From Anderseniella sp. (GTDB taxonomy: Bacteria; Pseudomonadota; Alphaproteobacteria; Rhizobiales; Aestuariivirgaceae), in NCBI GenBank assembly GCA_030626025.1, contig DAOUPT010000003.1, positions 1-64,000 of the forward strand: a stretch of 64,000 bases of DNA, given 5' to 3'. Position 1 is the first letter of the stretch, and each line of letters begins with the position of its first letter. A program made the translations under genes and the position numbers. Below the pieces are notes generated by a model that worked only from the letters and a program-made list of their open reading frames with translations, was not told where the DNA came from and did not search any database. Positions 1 to 7,805 of the stretch are shown in pieces.

Positions 1-1
1 C

Positions 2-145
2 CAGCATGCCGAAAACAATATATCTGCAATGCAAAATCAAGGCGATCAGGGCGAGCGTTCAGCCAATATGAACAAGCCAGATATCGTTCAGAGCTGGATT
101 GCCAAAATTTACAATATGTTCAACTCACCGCGCCTTGCAGGTTGA
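2..145 (+). CDS. C-terminal end of an unidentified protein (partial)
   Basis: An open frame enters from the left edge and runs 47 codons to a TGA. The visible residues are polar and Asn/Gln-rich at first (QHAENN, MQNQGDQGE) and end in an aromatic stretch, SWIAKIYNMF, followed by NSPRLAG. A perfect hairpin lies about 40 bases downstream, which fits the end of a transcription unit. I do not recognise the family. The gene start lies outside the window, so no function can be given. Confidence 0.5.
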   Translation, partial: QHAENNISAMQNQGDQGERSANMNKPDIVQSWIAKIYNMFNSPRLAG

Positions 146-531
146 AACCGCAGGCAAGCAGTCAATCCATAACCTCACATCACCGGCAGCACGGTTAATA
201 CCAAACGTGCTGCCGATGCTTTGTTAAATCGCAAAATTTGTTGCTGGGTAATATTTGGATTGCCTGCTGTGAATGTCGCCTATTGGCACAAAGCGGTAAG
301 AAATTTGGAATCACCATTCCGTCTGTAGTTGACCCGAAGCGGTCATTACCGGGCCAAATTGAACGTGTTCATTCAATCTAAAACAGTTACGCTGGCAGCA
401 TCAAACTTGAAAAAAGAGTGATCTATGCTACTTTGACGGGTCGGTGCTATTTCATGGGAGAACGTTGATTGGTCTAAATGTAACGAATTATTTGAATGTT
501 TTAACAGAAAAACAAACGGAGGGAGAACAAA
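146..531. other. Gene-free stretch before the DUF1326 gene
   Basis: Apart from the hairpin at 184-215, no convincing coding frame or RNA gene is visible. Part of it (about 255-360) reads like decayed coding sequence but cannot be tied to a family. The promoter of the downstream DUF1326/DUF2182 pair should lie in its right-hand part; a clean ribosome-binding site (GGAGGGAG) is at about 519-526. Confidence 0.4.
184..215 (+). terminator. Probable terminator hairpin after the left-edge gene
   Basis: A perfect 10-bp inverted repeat (CGGCAGCACG at 184-193, CGTGCTGCCG at 206-215) with a 12-base loop is followed by a weak T-rich stretch. It sits about 40 bases after the stop codon of the left-edge gene. 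The loop is long and the T-run is poor, so termination strength is uncertain. Confidence 0.5.
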
Positions 532-1209
532 ATGACTGATGTAAAATGGCATATGGAAGGAAAATACGTTGAATACTGCAGCTGCGATCACGGTTGCCCG
601 TGTGAAGCAATGGCTCCACCGACGCAAGGCCATTGTACTGGTCTGGTAGCCTTCCAAGTTGATGAGGGATATTTTGGTGATGTGCAGCTTGATGGTGTGG
701 TTTTTGGGGCGACATATTATTTCCCACGCGCCATTCATCATGGCGGCGGCCACATGCAACCGATCCTGTCAGATCAAACGAGCGAGGAGCAGCGCGGGGC
801 AATTTTTACTATCCTTTCTGGAGAGGGACAGCCCGCTGGAACGATGTTCAACATCTTCAGCATCATTGTGGAGCATCTTCACGACCCGCTTTTCCTGCCT
901 ATTGGCTTCGAATGGGATGTGAAGAAAAGAACTTGCAAGATTGATATTCCCGGAATTGCCCGTGCCGAGACTAGCCCCATTCTTAATCCCGTAACAGACA
1001 GCGAAGTGCAGATTAGAACCGTACTACCTGATGGCTGGGTATTCTATGAAGCGGAGGTAGGGTCGGGGGCTGCCAAAGGTGTCGGTGATATCAAGTTCGA
1101 TTACACGCAGTGCCATTCTTCGCTTTCCTATTTTGCTTTCAACAACGATGGCATGGCTTATTCATACGAAGAAGCGAATGCGCGGTATGGCCTCGATAAA
1201 GTAGCGTAG
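532..1209 (+). CDS. DUF1326 domain protein
   Basis: A 225-residue soluble protein of the DUF1326 family. The family signature is visible at the N-terminus: a W-H-M-E-G-K-Y-x-E-Y start, then cysteines at 16, 18, 22 and 24 in a C-S-C-x3-C-P-C arrangement, and a further Cys at 35. A His/Gly patch (HHGGGH) follows near residue 67. The cysteine pattern suggests metal or redox binding, but the family's biochemical role is not established. A strong GGAGGGAG ribosome-binding site fixes the start. The next gene, a DUF2182 membrane protein, follows after 12 bases; these two families commonly travel as a pair, so a shared complex or pathway is likely. Confidence 0.85.
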   Translation: MTDVKWHMEGKYVEYCSCDHGCPCEAMAPPTQGHCTGLVAFQVDEGYFGDVQLDGVVFGATYYFPRAIHHGGGHMQPILSDQTSEEQRGAIFTILSGEGQPAGTMFNIFSIIVEHLHDPLFLPIGFEWDVKKRTCKIDIPGIARAETSPILNPVTDSEVQIRTVLPDGWVFYEAEVGSGAAKGVGDIKFDYTQCHSSLSYFAFNNDGMAYSYEEANARYGLDKVA

Positions 1210-1221
1210 AAAGGACGCACC

Positions 1222-2097
1222 GTGAGCATGCCAAGACGTGGCTTGGAGCACGTGCTTCTCAGAGACCGGGTTGTAGTAATAACAGCACTGTTCCTTGTTA
1301 TTGCTGCCTGCTGGATATATATCTTTGCCGGTGCGGGAATGGGCGTACCTGCTCTGGATATGACGTCCCTGTCCATGGCTCTGGGATGGGCCGATCAAAA
1401 AGAGATGGGGGATATGTCGTCAGGCATGGTAAGCGCTATGACCTCAATGGCAACGCCTGCTGTTTGGACACTGGGCTATGCCATTCTCATGTTCTTCATG
1501 TGGTGGGTTATGATGCTTGCCATGATGTTGCCGAGTGCAGCGCCGATGATCTTGCTGCATGCAATGGTCGCGCGCAAAACCCGACAACGGACAGGTGAGA
1601 ATGTTGGGCTATTATCAACAGCAGCATTCTCCCTTGGTTACATTTTGATCTGGGGCCTCTTTAGCGTTAGTGCCGTATCTTTACAATGGGCGTTCGAATG
1701 GTTGGGTATTCTTTCGCCATCGATGATGAACGCCACTAACGCCCTCTTTGCAAGCGCCATTCTTATTTTTGCCGGAGTTTATCAACTTACACCGGTCAAG
1801 CGGGCGTGTCTCAAGCATTGTCAGGGACCGCTTCAGTTTTTGACGCAACACTGGCGCTCAGGTACTTCGGGTGCTTTCAAGATGGGATTGCACCATGGCG
1901 CATACTGTATTGGCTGCTGTTGGGGTCTCATGGGGGTTCTGTTTTTTGGCGGCATCATGAACCTCTACTGGATCATCGGCCTAGCATTTGTGGTGCTTTT
2001 AGAAAAAGTCATGCCAATAGGACCTCGGCAAAGCACTATCACCGGCGGCTTGTTGCTGATCTGGGGTGTTGTGTTCGCTTATACTGCGCTGGTTTGA
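1222..2097 (+). CDS. DUF2182 predicted metal-binding membrane protein
   Basis: A 291-residue polytopic membrane protein of the DUF2182 (COG5486) type. Hydrophobic spans are visible near residues 18-38, 85-110, 130-155, 168-190 and 230-290. A conserved Cys/His core, HHGAYCIGCCWG (about 224-235), and a C-x3-C pair at 196 and 200 suggest metal binding. An extracytoplasmic loop after the first span carries five methionines in 15 residues (62-76), a pattern often seen in copper-handling proteins; that link is inference. GTG at 1222 is used as start; ATG at 1228 is an alternative. It lies 12 bases after the DUF1326 gene, so the two are co-transcribed. Confidence 0.83.
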   Translation: MSMPRRGLEHVLLRDRVVVITALFLVIAACWIYIFAGAGMGVPALDMTSLSMALGWADQKEMGDMSSGMVSAMTSMATPAVWTLGYAILMFFMWWVMMLAMMLPSAAPMILLHAMVARKTRQRTGENVGLLSTAAFSLGYILIWGLFSVSAVSLQWAFEWLGILSPSMMNATNALFASAILIFAGVYQLTPVKRACLKHCQGPLQFLTQHWRSGTSGAFKMGLHHGAYCIGCCWGLMGVLFFGGIMNLYWIIGLAFVVLLEKVMPIGPRQSTITGGLLLIWGVVFAYTALV

Positions 2098-2441
2098 GGT
2101 TGAGTTTTCTTCAATAGAGACGGAGTTTAACGGCAGAGCTCTATGAATCGATACACGAGAAAGAAGAAAACAAATGTTTGGTGTTAGCCGAGGGTGTGTG
2201 GAAGTACTAAAGCGTGTCACCTTTAACAGGCGCGTGCTATGCGGTCACGATATCCGCCTTGAGGCCTTCAAGAAAGGCCATCACCTCGCCACCTTCATCA
2301 GGGCCAACGCCCATATCACCGGCAACACTGACCACGATCTCGATAAACCGGGTCCAATCGCTGAAGGCCGCAACTGACGATTATGTGGGTAAAAAACTCA
2401 TCTCATTTCAGAGATTAACACGCATGATCGCCAGCGCTCTA
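2098..2441. other. Intergenic stretch between DUF2182 and MFS genes
   Basis: The two flanking genes converge here. The only structured content I see is the minus-strand coding remnant at 2237-2380. Short plus-strand frames in this stretch are shadows of that remnant. Confidence 0.5.
2237..2380 (-). pseudogene. Remnant of a protein C-terminus (47 codons, no start)
   Basis: Read on the minus strand, 47 codons end at TAG (2237-2239). The residues look like genuine protein: FSDWTRFIEIVVSVAGDMG, followed by an acidic linker and MAFLEGLKADIVTA. An in-frame TAA lies immediately upstream (2381-2383), and there is no plausible start codon with a ribosome-binding site. It is therefore best read as the surviving tail of a deleted gene. 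The end faintly recalls the C-terminal helix of truncated haemoglobins, but that is only an impression. Confidence 0.45.
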
Positions 2442-3653
2442 TTATTGTAGAACCAATTGACGTGGACCTCGTGTTTTGCGCCAGAGGCTGCTGACCACAA
2501 TCAAATTAAGAATACCAGCTGCTAGCGCCGCTGCGTAGGCAGCTGTATAGTTTCCGGTAATGTCATACAGAGCACCACCCTGATACCCACCAATAGCATG
2601 GCCGAACCAGCCGAACATGACAACAATGCCAAGTGCCGAGGCGCGTCGTGAGGGTGGAGTAAGTTCTCGAATTGAGGTGAGAACTCCGGTCATAACTCCG
2701 GCATAACCAAAGCCGTAGACCACTGCATAAATGTAAAATGATTGGAGTTTTTCGATATAAGTGAATCCAAAAACCATTAGCGTCATCCACGCTGTTGCGG
2801 TCATATACGCTGGTAAAGCGCCAATAATATCTGCCAACTTACCAAAAACCAGTCGCCCAAGAATAGCAACAAGCAGCATTGCAAATATGACGCTGCTAGC
2901 TTCTTCCGGAGCAAAACCGCGATCCTGAATCAATGGGACAAGATGTATTAGTGGTACAGACATACAAATGCAGCACAGAATGATTGCTGCACTCATTCTG
3001 AAAACCACAACGTTTGTTGGTAAAGCTGTTTCTTCCTCAACGGCTTTTGCCTTGCTTTGTTCAACGTTTAAAGCTGGCGGCTGACGAAGGAGTAGCGCCA
3101 GCGGTATAAGAGATATTAGCATGATCACACCGGTCGTCCTGAGAGCCCCATCAATTCCGAATTCCTCGATCAGAAGCGAAGACGCAAATGGCACGCCCCC
3201 TTGCCCGAGAGCCTGACCAGCCGTTACGATTCCAATCGCCATACCAGCTCCCACATAGAACCAGTTGCCAACTGCAGCCATTACCGGTGAGAAAATAGCC
3301 CCTGCACCAAAAAAACCTGCCAGGAAAAACAAAAGATACAACTGCCAGAGCATCGTTACAAAGGACGCCGCCAGATAACACAGGCCCAATATGATTACGC
3401 CAAACAGCACTACCGGACGAGTTCCTCTGCGGTCAGCCAGAGGCCCCATGACTAACCCGCCAAAGGCCAATCCCATGATCCCCGAAAAATTAATGAGTGC
3501 CACATCCCCCCGTTGCCAGCCAAAGGTGTCTTGCATTGGTACGATAAAAGCCGAAATTCCGTTGACGATTGCTCCCATCGATATAGCCAGAATCAATGCA
3601 GAGGCGGATACTATCACCCATCGATATGTGGGTTGTTGCGAAACTTTACTCAT
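2442..3653 (-). CDS. MFS transporter (monocarboxylate/oxalate-formate type)
   Basis: A 403-residue major facilitator with about twelve hydrophobic spans in two halves, separated by a charged central loop near residues 195-212. The N-terminal pattern, with W-Q-R-G-D-V after span 1 and G-P-L-A-D-R-R-G-T-R-P between spans 2 and 3, resembles the monocarboxylate/oxalate:formate antiporter branch. The substrate is unknown; small organic acids are the likeliest guess. Its start overlaps the stop of the upstream hydrolase gene by four bases (ATGA), so the two are translationally coupled. Import of a compound that the hydrolase processes, or export of its product, is a reasonable inference. Confidence 0.85.
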   Translation of the reverse strand: MSKVSQQPTYRWVIVSASALILAISMGAIVNGISAFIVPMQDTFGWQRGDVALINFSGIMGLAFGGLVMGPLADRRGTRPVVLFGVIILGLCYLAASFVTMLWQLYLLFFLAGFFGAGAIFSPVMAAVGNWFYVGAGMAIGIVTAGQALGQGGVPFASSLLIEEFGIDGALRTTGVIMLISLIPLALLLRQPPALNVEQSKAKAVEEETALPTNVVVFRMSAAIILCCICMSVPLIHLVPLIQDRGFAPEEASSVIFAMLLVAILGRLVFGKLADIIGALPAYMTATAWMTLMVFGFTYIEKLQSFYIYAVVYGFGYAGVMTGVLTSIRELTPPSRRASALGIVVMFGWFGHAIGGYQGGALYDITGNYTAAYAAALAAGILNLIVVSSLWRKTRGPRQLVLQ

Positions 3654-4468
3654 ACTCTGTCCCCCTCGTCGCTGTGAATCGTGGCATAGTATGCCATATG
3701 CCTGTCAATAATTTTTGCACAGTCTTCCGGGTGGGTGGAAATCAAAAAATGGCCCGATCCTTTGACAACATGCAAAGAGCTATCTGGAATTTCTCGTGAA
3801 ACTCCGTCAGTGATGTCAACAATTGCCTGATTGGCGAATTCGCCACGCACAACGGTGCAAGGCATGTCTATAGCCGCATACTCCGAGAAATAGGGCGTAA
3901 AGCCAGCAACTGAACGCCAATCAAGGATATTTGTGGATGCAGTTGATCGGCAATAGTCTTGAAATTGATCGGGCATCGAGCGAAAAACACCCGGTTGGCT
4001 CCAGTAGTCTATTATTATTCCGGCGGCATCTGGATCATCCGATGCAAAAGCTCCTTCAAACTGCTGTACCATATCCAGCATATCTATCATCCATGAAAAT
4101 TCAACATCACCTAATTGTGAGTATACTGGATTTCCTTCAAATGTGATTAAGCTAAGCAACGGGACCTTTCTGCTTAGTGCTGCGGCGTAGGTGACAGTCC
4201 CCCCATAGGAATGGCCGATCAGATGGACCGGTTCGCCGACATGGTTGACGACATCAGCAACGAAATTGGACATAAGAGACATGTCGCACACGGCATCGTC
4301 GCGAACCTCCTTACTGCCACCATATCCCGGCAGGCTGGTGGAGATCATCCTGTAGGATCCTTTGAGCGCCTTTTGAACACCCTTCCAGGCTGCATGGTTG
4401 CTGTATGACCCCGGTAGAAACAATAAAGTCGGCCCTGCTCCTACATCTGTGAAATCGAAATCCACCAA
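3650..4468 (-). CDS. Alpha/beta hydrolase
   Basis: A 272-residue alpha/beta-hydrolase-fold protein. The oxyanion region is seen early (LFLPGSYSNHAAW, about 16-28), the nucleophile elbow GHSYGG places Ser at residue 87, and the catalytic His lies in GSGHFLIS near the C-terminus. The acid is probably in the VVRGEFA strand, where Glu would replace the usual Asp. The start is GTG at 4468, supported by a very strong upstream GGAGGAAGG. No signal peptide is present, so it acts in the cytoplasm. The substrate is not predictable. It is coupled to the MFS gene downstream. Confidence 0.85.
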   Translation of the reverse strand: MVDFDFTDVGAGPTLLFLPGSYSNHAAWKGVQKALKGSYRMISTSLPGYGGSKEVRDDAVCDMSLMSNFVADVVNHVGEPVHLIGHSYGGTVTYAAALSRKVPLLSLITFEGNPVYSQLGDVEFSWMIDMLDMVQQFEGAFASDDPDAAGIIIDYWSQPGVFRSMPDQFQDYCRSTASTNILDWRSVAGFTPYFSEYAAIDMPCTVVRGEFANQAIVDITDGVSREIPDSSLHVVKGSGHFLISTHPEDCAKIIDRHMAYYATIHSDEGDRV

Positions 4469-5018
4469 GCCCTTCCTCCAATCGGCAACAGTTTCCTGAT
4501 GTGCAGTAGAGTCAAGGTAACCTTAAGGGAGATGCTTGTCTACATCGTAAAATCAATGGTTTTTCAACGAGGTTGATCGTTTTTTCGGCTACGTGAAGCT
4601 TCTCTTATTGGCACTTTTGAGACATGTCCAGGGTCCAAATTGACGTCTGCATTACCTTAAATAACGGACATAGAACGCATTTGCTGATCATCTCGGTTTG
4701 GGTAATAAGTATTCAGCCTAATCTAAAATTCAAAATTTTCAAAAAAAATTTATGAGCAAACAAGTATGTAGCACCCCCTTGCTCAATCCACTCCCCCCTT
4801 ACCCCGTCTGAGCAGAAAAAGAATTCTTTTTGCAAAAGCACCACCGGTGAGGTCGGCATGGTAGTTATGATTAAAGAGTTACGCTGACCTTCGCCAAGTC
4901 GTTAGAAAACCCGCAGGCGTCTGACTAACGCCCACTCATAAAGGGTGGACTCAAAGGGGGATTAATTTCCATAAAACAAGAGTAACACATTGATAATACT
5001 TGTTTTTTTATTTATTTA
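4469..5018. other. Gene-free stretch between the hydrolase gene and tRNA-Leu
   Basis: About 550 bases without a coding frame I can support. It contains the palindrome at 4514-4524, an AT-rich section at about 4720-4760, and short pyrimidine-rich runs near 4790. It is also the region downstream of the minus-strand tRNA. No mobile element or repeat was recognised. Confidence 0.4.
4514..4524. promoter_or_regulatory. Palindrome AAGGTAACCTT upstream of the hydrolase-MFS operon
   Basis: A perfect 11-base palindrome lies 46 bases upstream of the hydrolase start. On the minus strand it overlaps a TTGACT (4515-4510), a plausible -35 element. Position and symmetry fit a regulator site controlling the hydrolase-MFS operon; MerR-type operators often have this ACCTT/AAGGT look. 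No -10 element of good quality was found at standard spacing. Confidence 0.35.
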
Positions 5019-5105
5019 TGGTGCGGGCGGGGGGACTTGAACCCCCACGGGCATACGCCCAACGGATTTTAAGTCCGGCCTGTCTACCAATTCCAGCACG
5101 CCCGC
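5019..5105 (-). tRNA. tRNA-Leu (anticodon UAA)
   Basis: Read on the minus strand, a 7-bp acceptor stem (GCGGGCG paired with CGCCCGC) closes the molecule, followed by A and an encoded CCA end. The anticodon loop CTTAAAA carries TAA, decoding UUA leucine codons. A long variable arm (GTTGGGCGTATGCCCGT region) is present, as expected for a class II tRNA-Leu. The T arm GTTCAAGTC is intact. The 3' CCA is genomically encoded (5019-5021). Confidence 0.95.
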
Positions 5106-5387
5106 AATATTTCGATTATCAAAACAACCGAAAAGACCAAATCCAGCCCGTTTCTGTCACAGCTGCAATGATTTGTCACCGCCTTTGTCGATTGCATCAT
5201 CGATTTTTTCATCCCTGTGACAACTAACCCGGTTTTCACCCCTTAGAATCTACAATAAAACCGCCGCAACTCTAGTATATTGGCCAAGACGACATCGGTG
5301 CTTTCGCACCATATTGCCGCCCCCGACCTTCAAAAATCTAACATTTTCAAGTGCACCGCCACCAACGAGTTGCACAGGTTATTTATT

Positions 5388-7166
5388 ATGGCTGATCGGA
5401 CACACAAATTTCCCTCAGAATGGCTCAACAAGCTGATTGTGGTGTTCCCCTTTCTGGCCTGGCTACCACTGGTTAATGCCAAAACCCTCAAAGCTGACAT
5501 GTTCGCCGGCATTACCGGTGCCGTAATCGTCCTGCCACAAGGCGTGGCTTTCGCCTTCATCGCCGGGCTACCGGCTCAATATGGCTTGTATACTGCAATG
5601 ATCACCCCGATCATCGCAGCCTTGTTCGGCTCATCCCGTCATCTTATCTCGGGCCCGACCACAGCTATCTCAATTGTGGTTTTCTCTGCCGTGTCAGGCC
5701 ATGCCCAACCCGGCACGCCTGAATTCATCTCGCTCGCTCTCACCCTGACCTTTCTGGCCGGGGTCTACCAATTGGCTTTTGGTCTTGCCCGTCTCGGGGT
5801 TTTGGTAAATTTTGTTTCACACACAGTGGTCATCGGTTTTACCGCCGGCGCGGCAATTTTAATTGCCACCAGCCAAACCAAGAACGTTCTCGGCGTTCAT
5901 GTGCCCAAAGGCGAATCATTTATACATACCTGGCAAGACATTTTTCTCCAGCTCGACCAAATCAATTACGATGTTCTGGCCATTGCTGCACTGACCCTAA
6001 TGACAGCCTTGCTGGTCAAGAAATTTGCCAAGGCAATCCCCAATTTGTTGATCGCTCTTGTTGTTGGCAGCCTGTTTGCCTGGTATATCAATGACGGCAC
6101 CAAAGGTATTGATCTGGTGGGAGAAATTCCAGCCGGATTGCCGCCATTCTCGATACCCAATTTCTCTTTTACCACCATCAAAGCCATTGCTCCTGATGCC
6201 TTCGCTGTTGCCCTGCTGGGATTGATCGAAGCGGTCTCAATCAGCCGGGCCATCGCCTCAAAATCTCATCAGCGCATTGATGGTAATCAGGAGTTCATCG
6301 GCCAGGGCCTGTCCAACATCGTTGGCAGTTTCTTTTCAAGCTATGCCGGTTCAGGTTCATTCACCCGCTCGGGCCTCAACTATGAATCTGGTGCTCAAAC
6401 ACCGATGTCGGCAATATTTTCCGCCGGTTTCCTTGTACTGATATTATTGTTGGTCGCCCCGCTGACCGCTTATCTGCCCATAGCCGCGATGGGCGGTGTT
6501 ATCATGATGGTTGCCTACAATCTGATCGATCGCAACAAGATCAAGCATGTATTCGACTCCAGCCCAAGCGAAACAGTCATTCTGATCGCGACATTCCTTG
6601 CCACCCTGTTTCTTGAGCTTGAATTTGCGATTTATCTCGGCGTTATTCTTTCGCTGCTGTTTTTCCTTGGCCGCACATCGGTACCGGAAATTGCAACTCT
6701 CGCCCCTGATATCGACACCCGCTACAACAAGCTGATTCTAACCGACACCGACAGCAAACCGCTGGAAGAGTGCCCTCACCTCAAAATCATCCGCATTGAT
6801 ATGTCTGTGTATTTCGGTTCGCTGAATTACATCCAGTCAAAAATCTACAAGATTAGCGAGCATGAAAACCGTAAGCACATTGTTGTCGTCAGCGATGGCA
6901 TTAACTTCATTGATCTGGCCGGTGCCGAAATGCTGTGTGAAGAAGCTGACCGGCTGGAAGAAGAAGGCGGCGGGCTATATTTTACAGGTCTGAAACCAGC
7001 AGTTTATCAATCATTCGGCAGAACCCACGCCATCAAGCACATCGGCAACAATCACTTCTTTGACGAAAAAAGGGCTACTTTCAAAACCCTCCATCGCCTG
7101 CTGCGTAAGCAAGGTAAATGTGAGGGTTGCACCCTGAAAGTTTTTGCTGAATGTAAGGAAGACTAA
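5388..7166 (+). CDS. SulP/SLC26-family anion transporter with STAS domain
   Basis: A 592-residue inner-membrane anion permease. The membrane domain (about 1-430) has the SulP signature: DMFAGITGAVIVLPQGVAFA, GLPAQYGLYTAMI and SSRHLISGPTTAISIV. A cytoplasmic STAS domain follows (about 470-570). The start at ATG 5388 is preferred; the frame is open further upstream to a TTG at 5280 but that extension is not family-like. The last 20 residues carry three cysteines (CEGC followed by C), an unusual addition that could bind metal or respond to redox. Substrate could be sulfate or bicarbonate; it cannot be decided from sequence. It converges with gpt, with one base between stops. Confidence 0.88.
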   Translation: MADRTHKFPSEWLNKLIVVFPFLAWLPLVNAKTLKADMFAGITGAVIVLPQGVAFAFIAGLPAQYGLYTAMITPIIAALFGSSRHLISGPTTAISIVVFSAVSGHAQPGTPEFISLALTLTFLAGVYQLAFGLARLGVLVNFVSHTVVIGFTAGAAILIATSQTKNVLGVHVPKGESFIHTWQDIFLQLDQINYDVLAIAALTLMTALLVKKFAKAIPNLLIALVVGSLFAWYINDGTKGIDLVGEIPAGLPPFSIPNFSFTTIKAIAPDAFAVALLGLIEAVSISRAIASKSHQRIDGNQEFIGQGLSNIVGSFFSSYAGSGSFTRSGLNYESGAQTPMSAIFSAGFLVLILLLVAPLTAYLPIAAMGGVIMMVAYNLIDRNKIKHVFDSSPSETVILIATFLATLFLELEFAIYLGVILSLLFFLGRTSVPEIATLAPDIDTRYNKLILTDTDSKPLEECPHLKIIRIDMSVYFGSLNYIQSKIYKISEHENRKHIVVVSDGINFIDLAGAEMLCEEADRLEEEGGGLYFTGLKPAVYQSFGRTHAIKHIGNNHFFDEKRATFKTLHRLLRKQGKCEGCTLKVFAECKED

Positions 7167-7167
7167 C

Positions 7168-7683
7168 CTAACCAGTTGCCCCATCGGTAATTGGTGGCGC
7201 AAACTGCAGGGACATATCCCACGGTAGATAAATCCAGGTATCCTGACTGACTTCAGTAATAAATGTGTCAACCAGTTCAACCCCCTGCGGCTTGGCATAA
7301 ACCGTTGCAAAATGAGCATTTGGCAACAGGCTTCGAACAACCTTGGCCGTCGCTCCGGTATCAACCAGATCATCAACGATCAACACACCTTCGCCGCCAT
7401 TTGCAGCAATCTCGTCGCTTGGTCCTTTCAAAACCTGCATCTCTCCCTGCTTTCCGTATTCATAGGAAGCAATACACACCGTTTCAATGACCCGAACTCC
7501 CAGTTCGCGGGCCACAATTGCAGCCGGAACCAGTCCGCCACGGGTAACTGCAACAACTTTTTCAAATGGCCCCAATCCGTTCAACCGCAGAGTCAAAACC
7601 CGAGCATCGCGGTGAAACTGGTCCCAGGAGACATGAAATCCCATATGATAACGGTCATCAACATCACCATCCTGCTTGGCCAT
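7168..7683 (-). CDS. gpt: Xanthine phosphoribosyltransferase
   Basis: A 171-residue type I phosphoribosyltransferase that converts xanthine or guanine plus PRPP to the nucleotide in purine salvage. The PRPP-binding loop [13 protein letters not shown] lies at residues 100-112. Upstream, [13 protein letters not shown] (43-55) contributes the pyrophosphate loop. The C-terminal WIYLPWD (150-156) matches the Gpt purine-binding region. The length is slightly more than the usual 152-165 residues. It is a single gene, convergent with the SulP gene. Confidence 0.92.
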   Translation of the reverse strand: MAKQDGDVDDRYHMGFHVSWDQFHRDARVLTLRLNGLGPFEKVVAVTRGGLVPAAIVARELGVRVIETVCIASYEYGKQGEMQVLKGPSDEIAANGGEGVLIVDDLVDTGATAKVVRSLLPNAHFATVYAKPQGVELVDTFITEVSQDTWIYLPWDMSLQFAPPITDGATG

Positions 7684-7805
7684 TCTCTCGTCCTTTTCAA
7701 AATTTTTAATTCAGTGACAATGCCGGTTTGCCGGCAATTGTAAACCCGCTATTCACCATTTTATGAATAAATGTGCTCACAACAACAGTTTACGGATCAG
7801 ATTAC

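Noticed and set aside
5280-5387. Upstream TTG start for the SulP gene
   Set aside because: The extra 36 residues are not family-like and lack a hydrophobic or conserved pattern; ATG 5388 gives the normal N-terminus.
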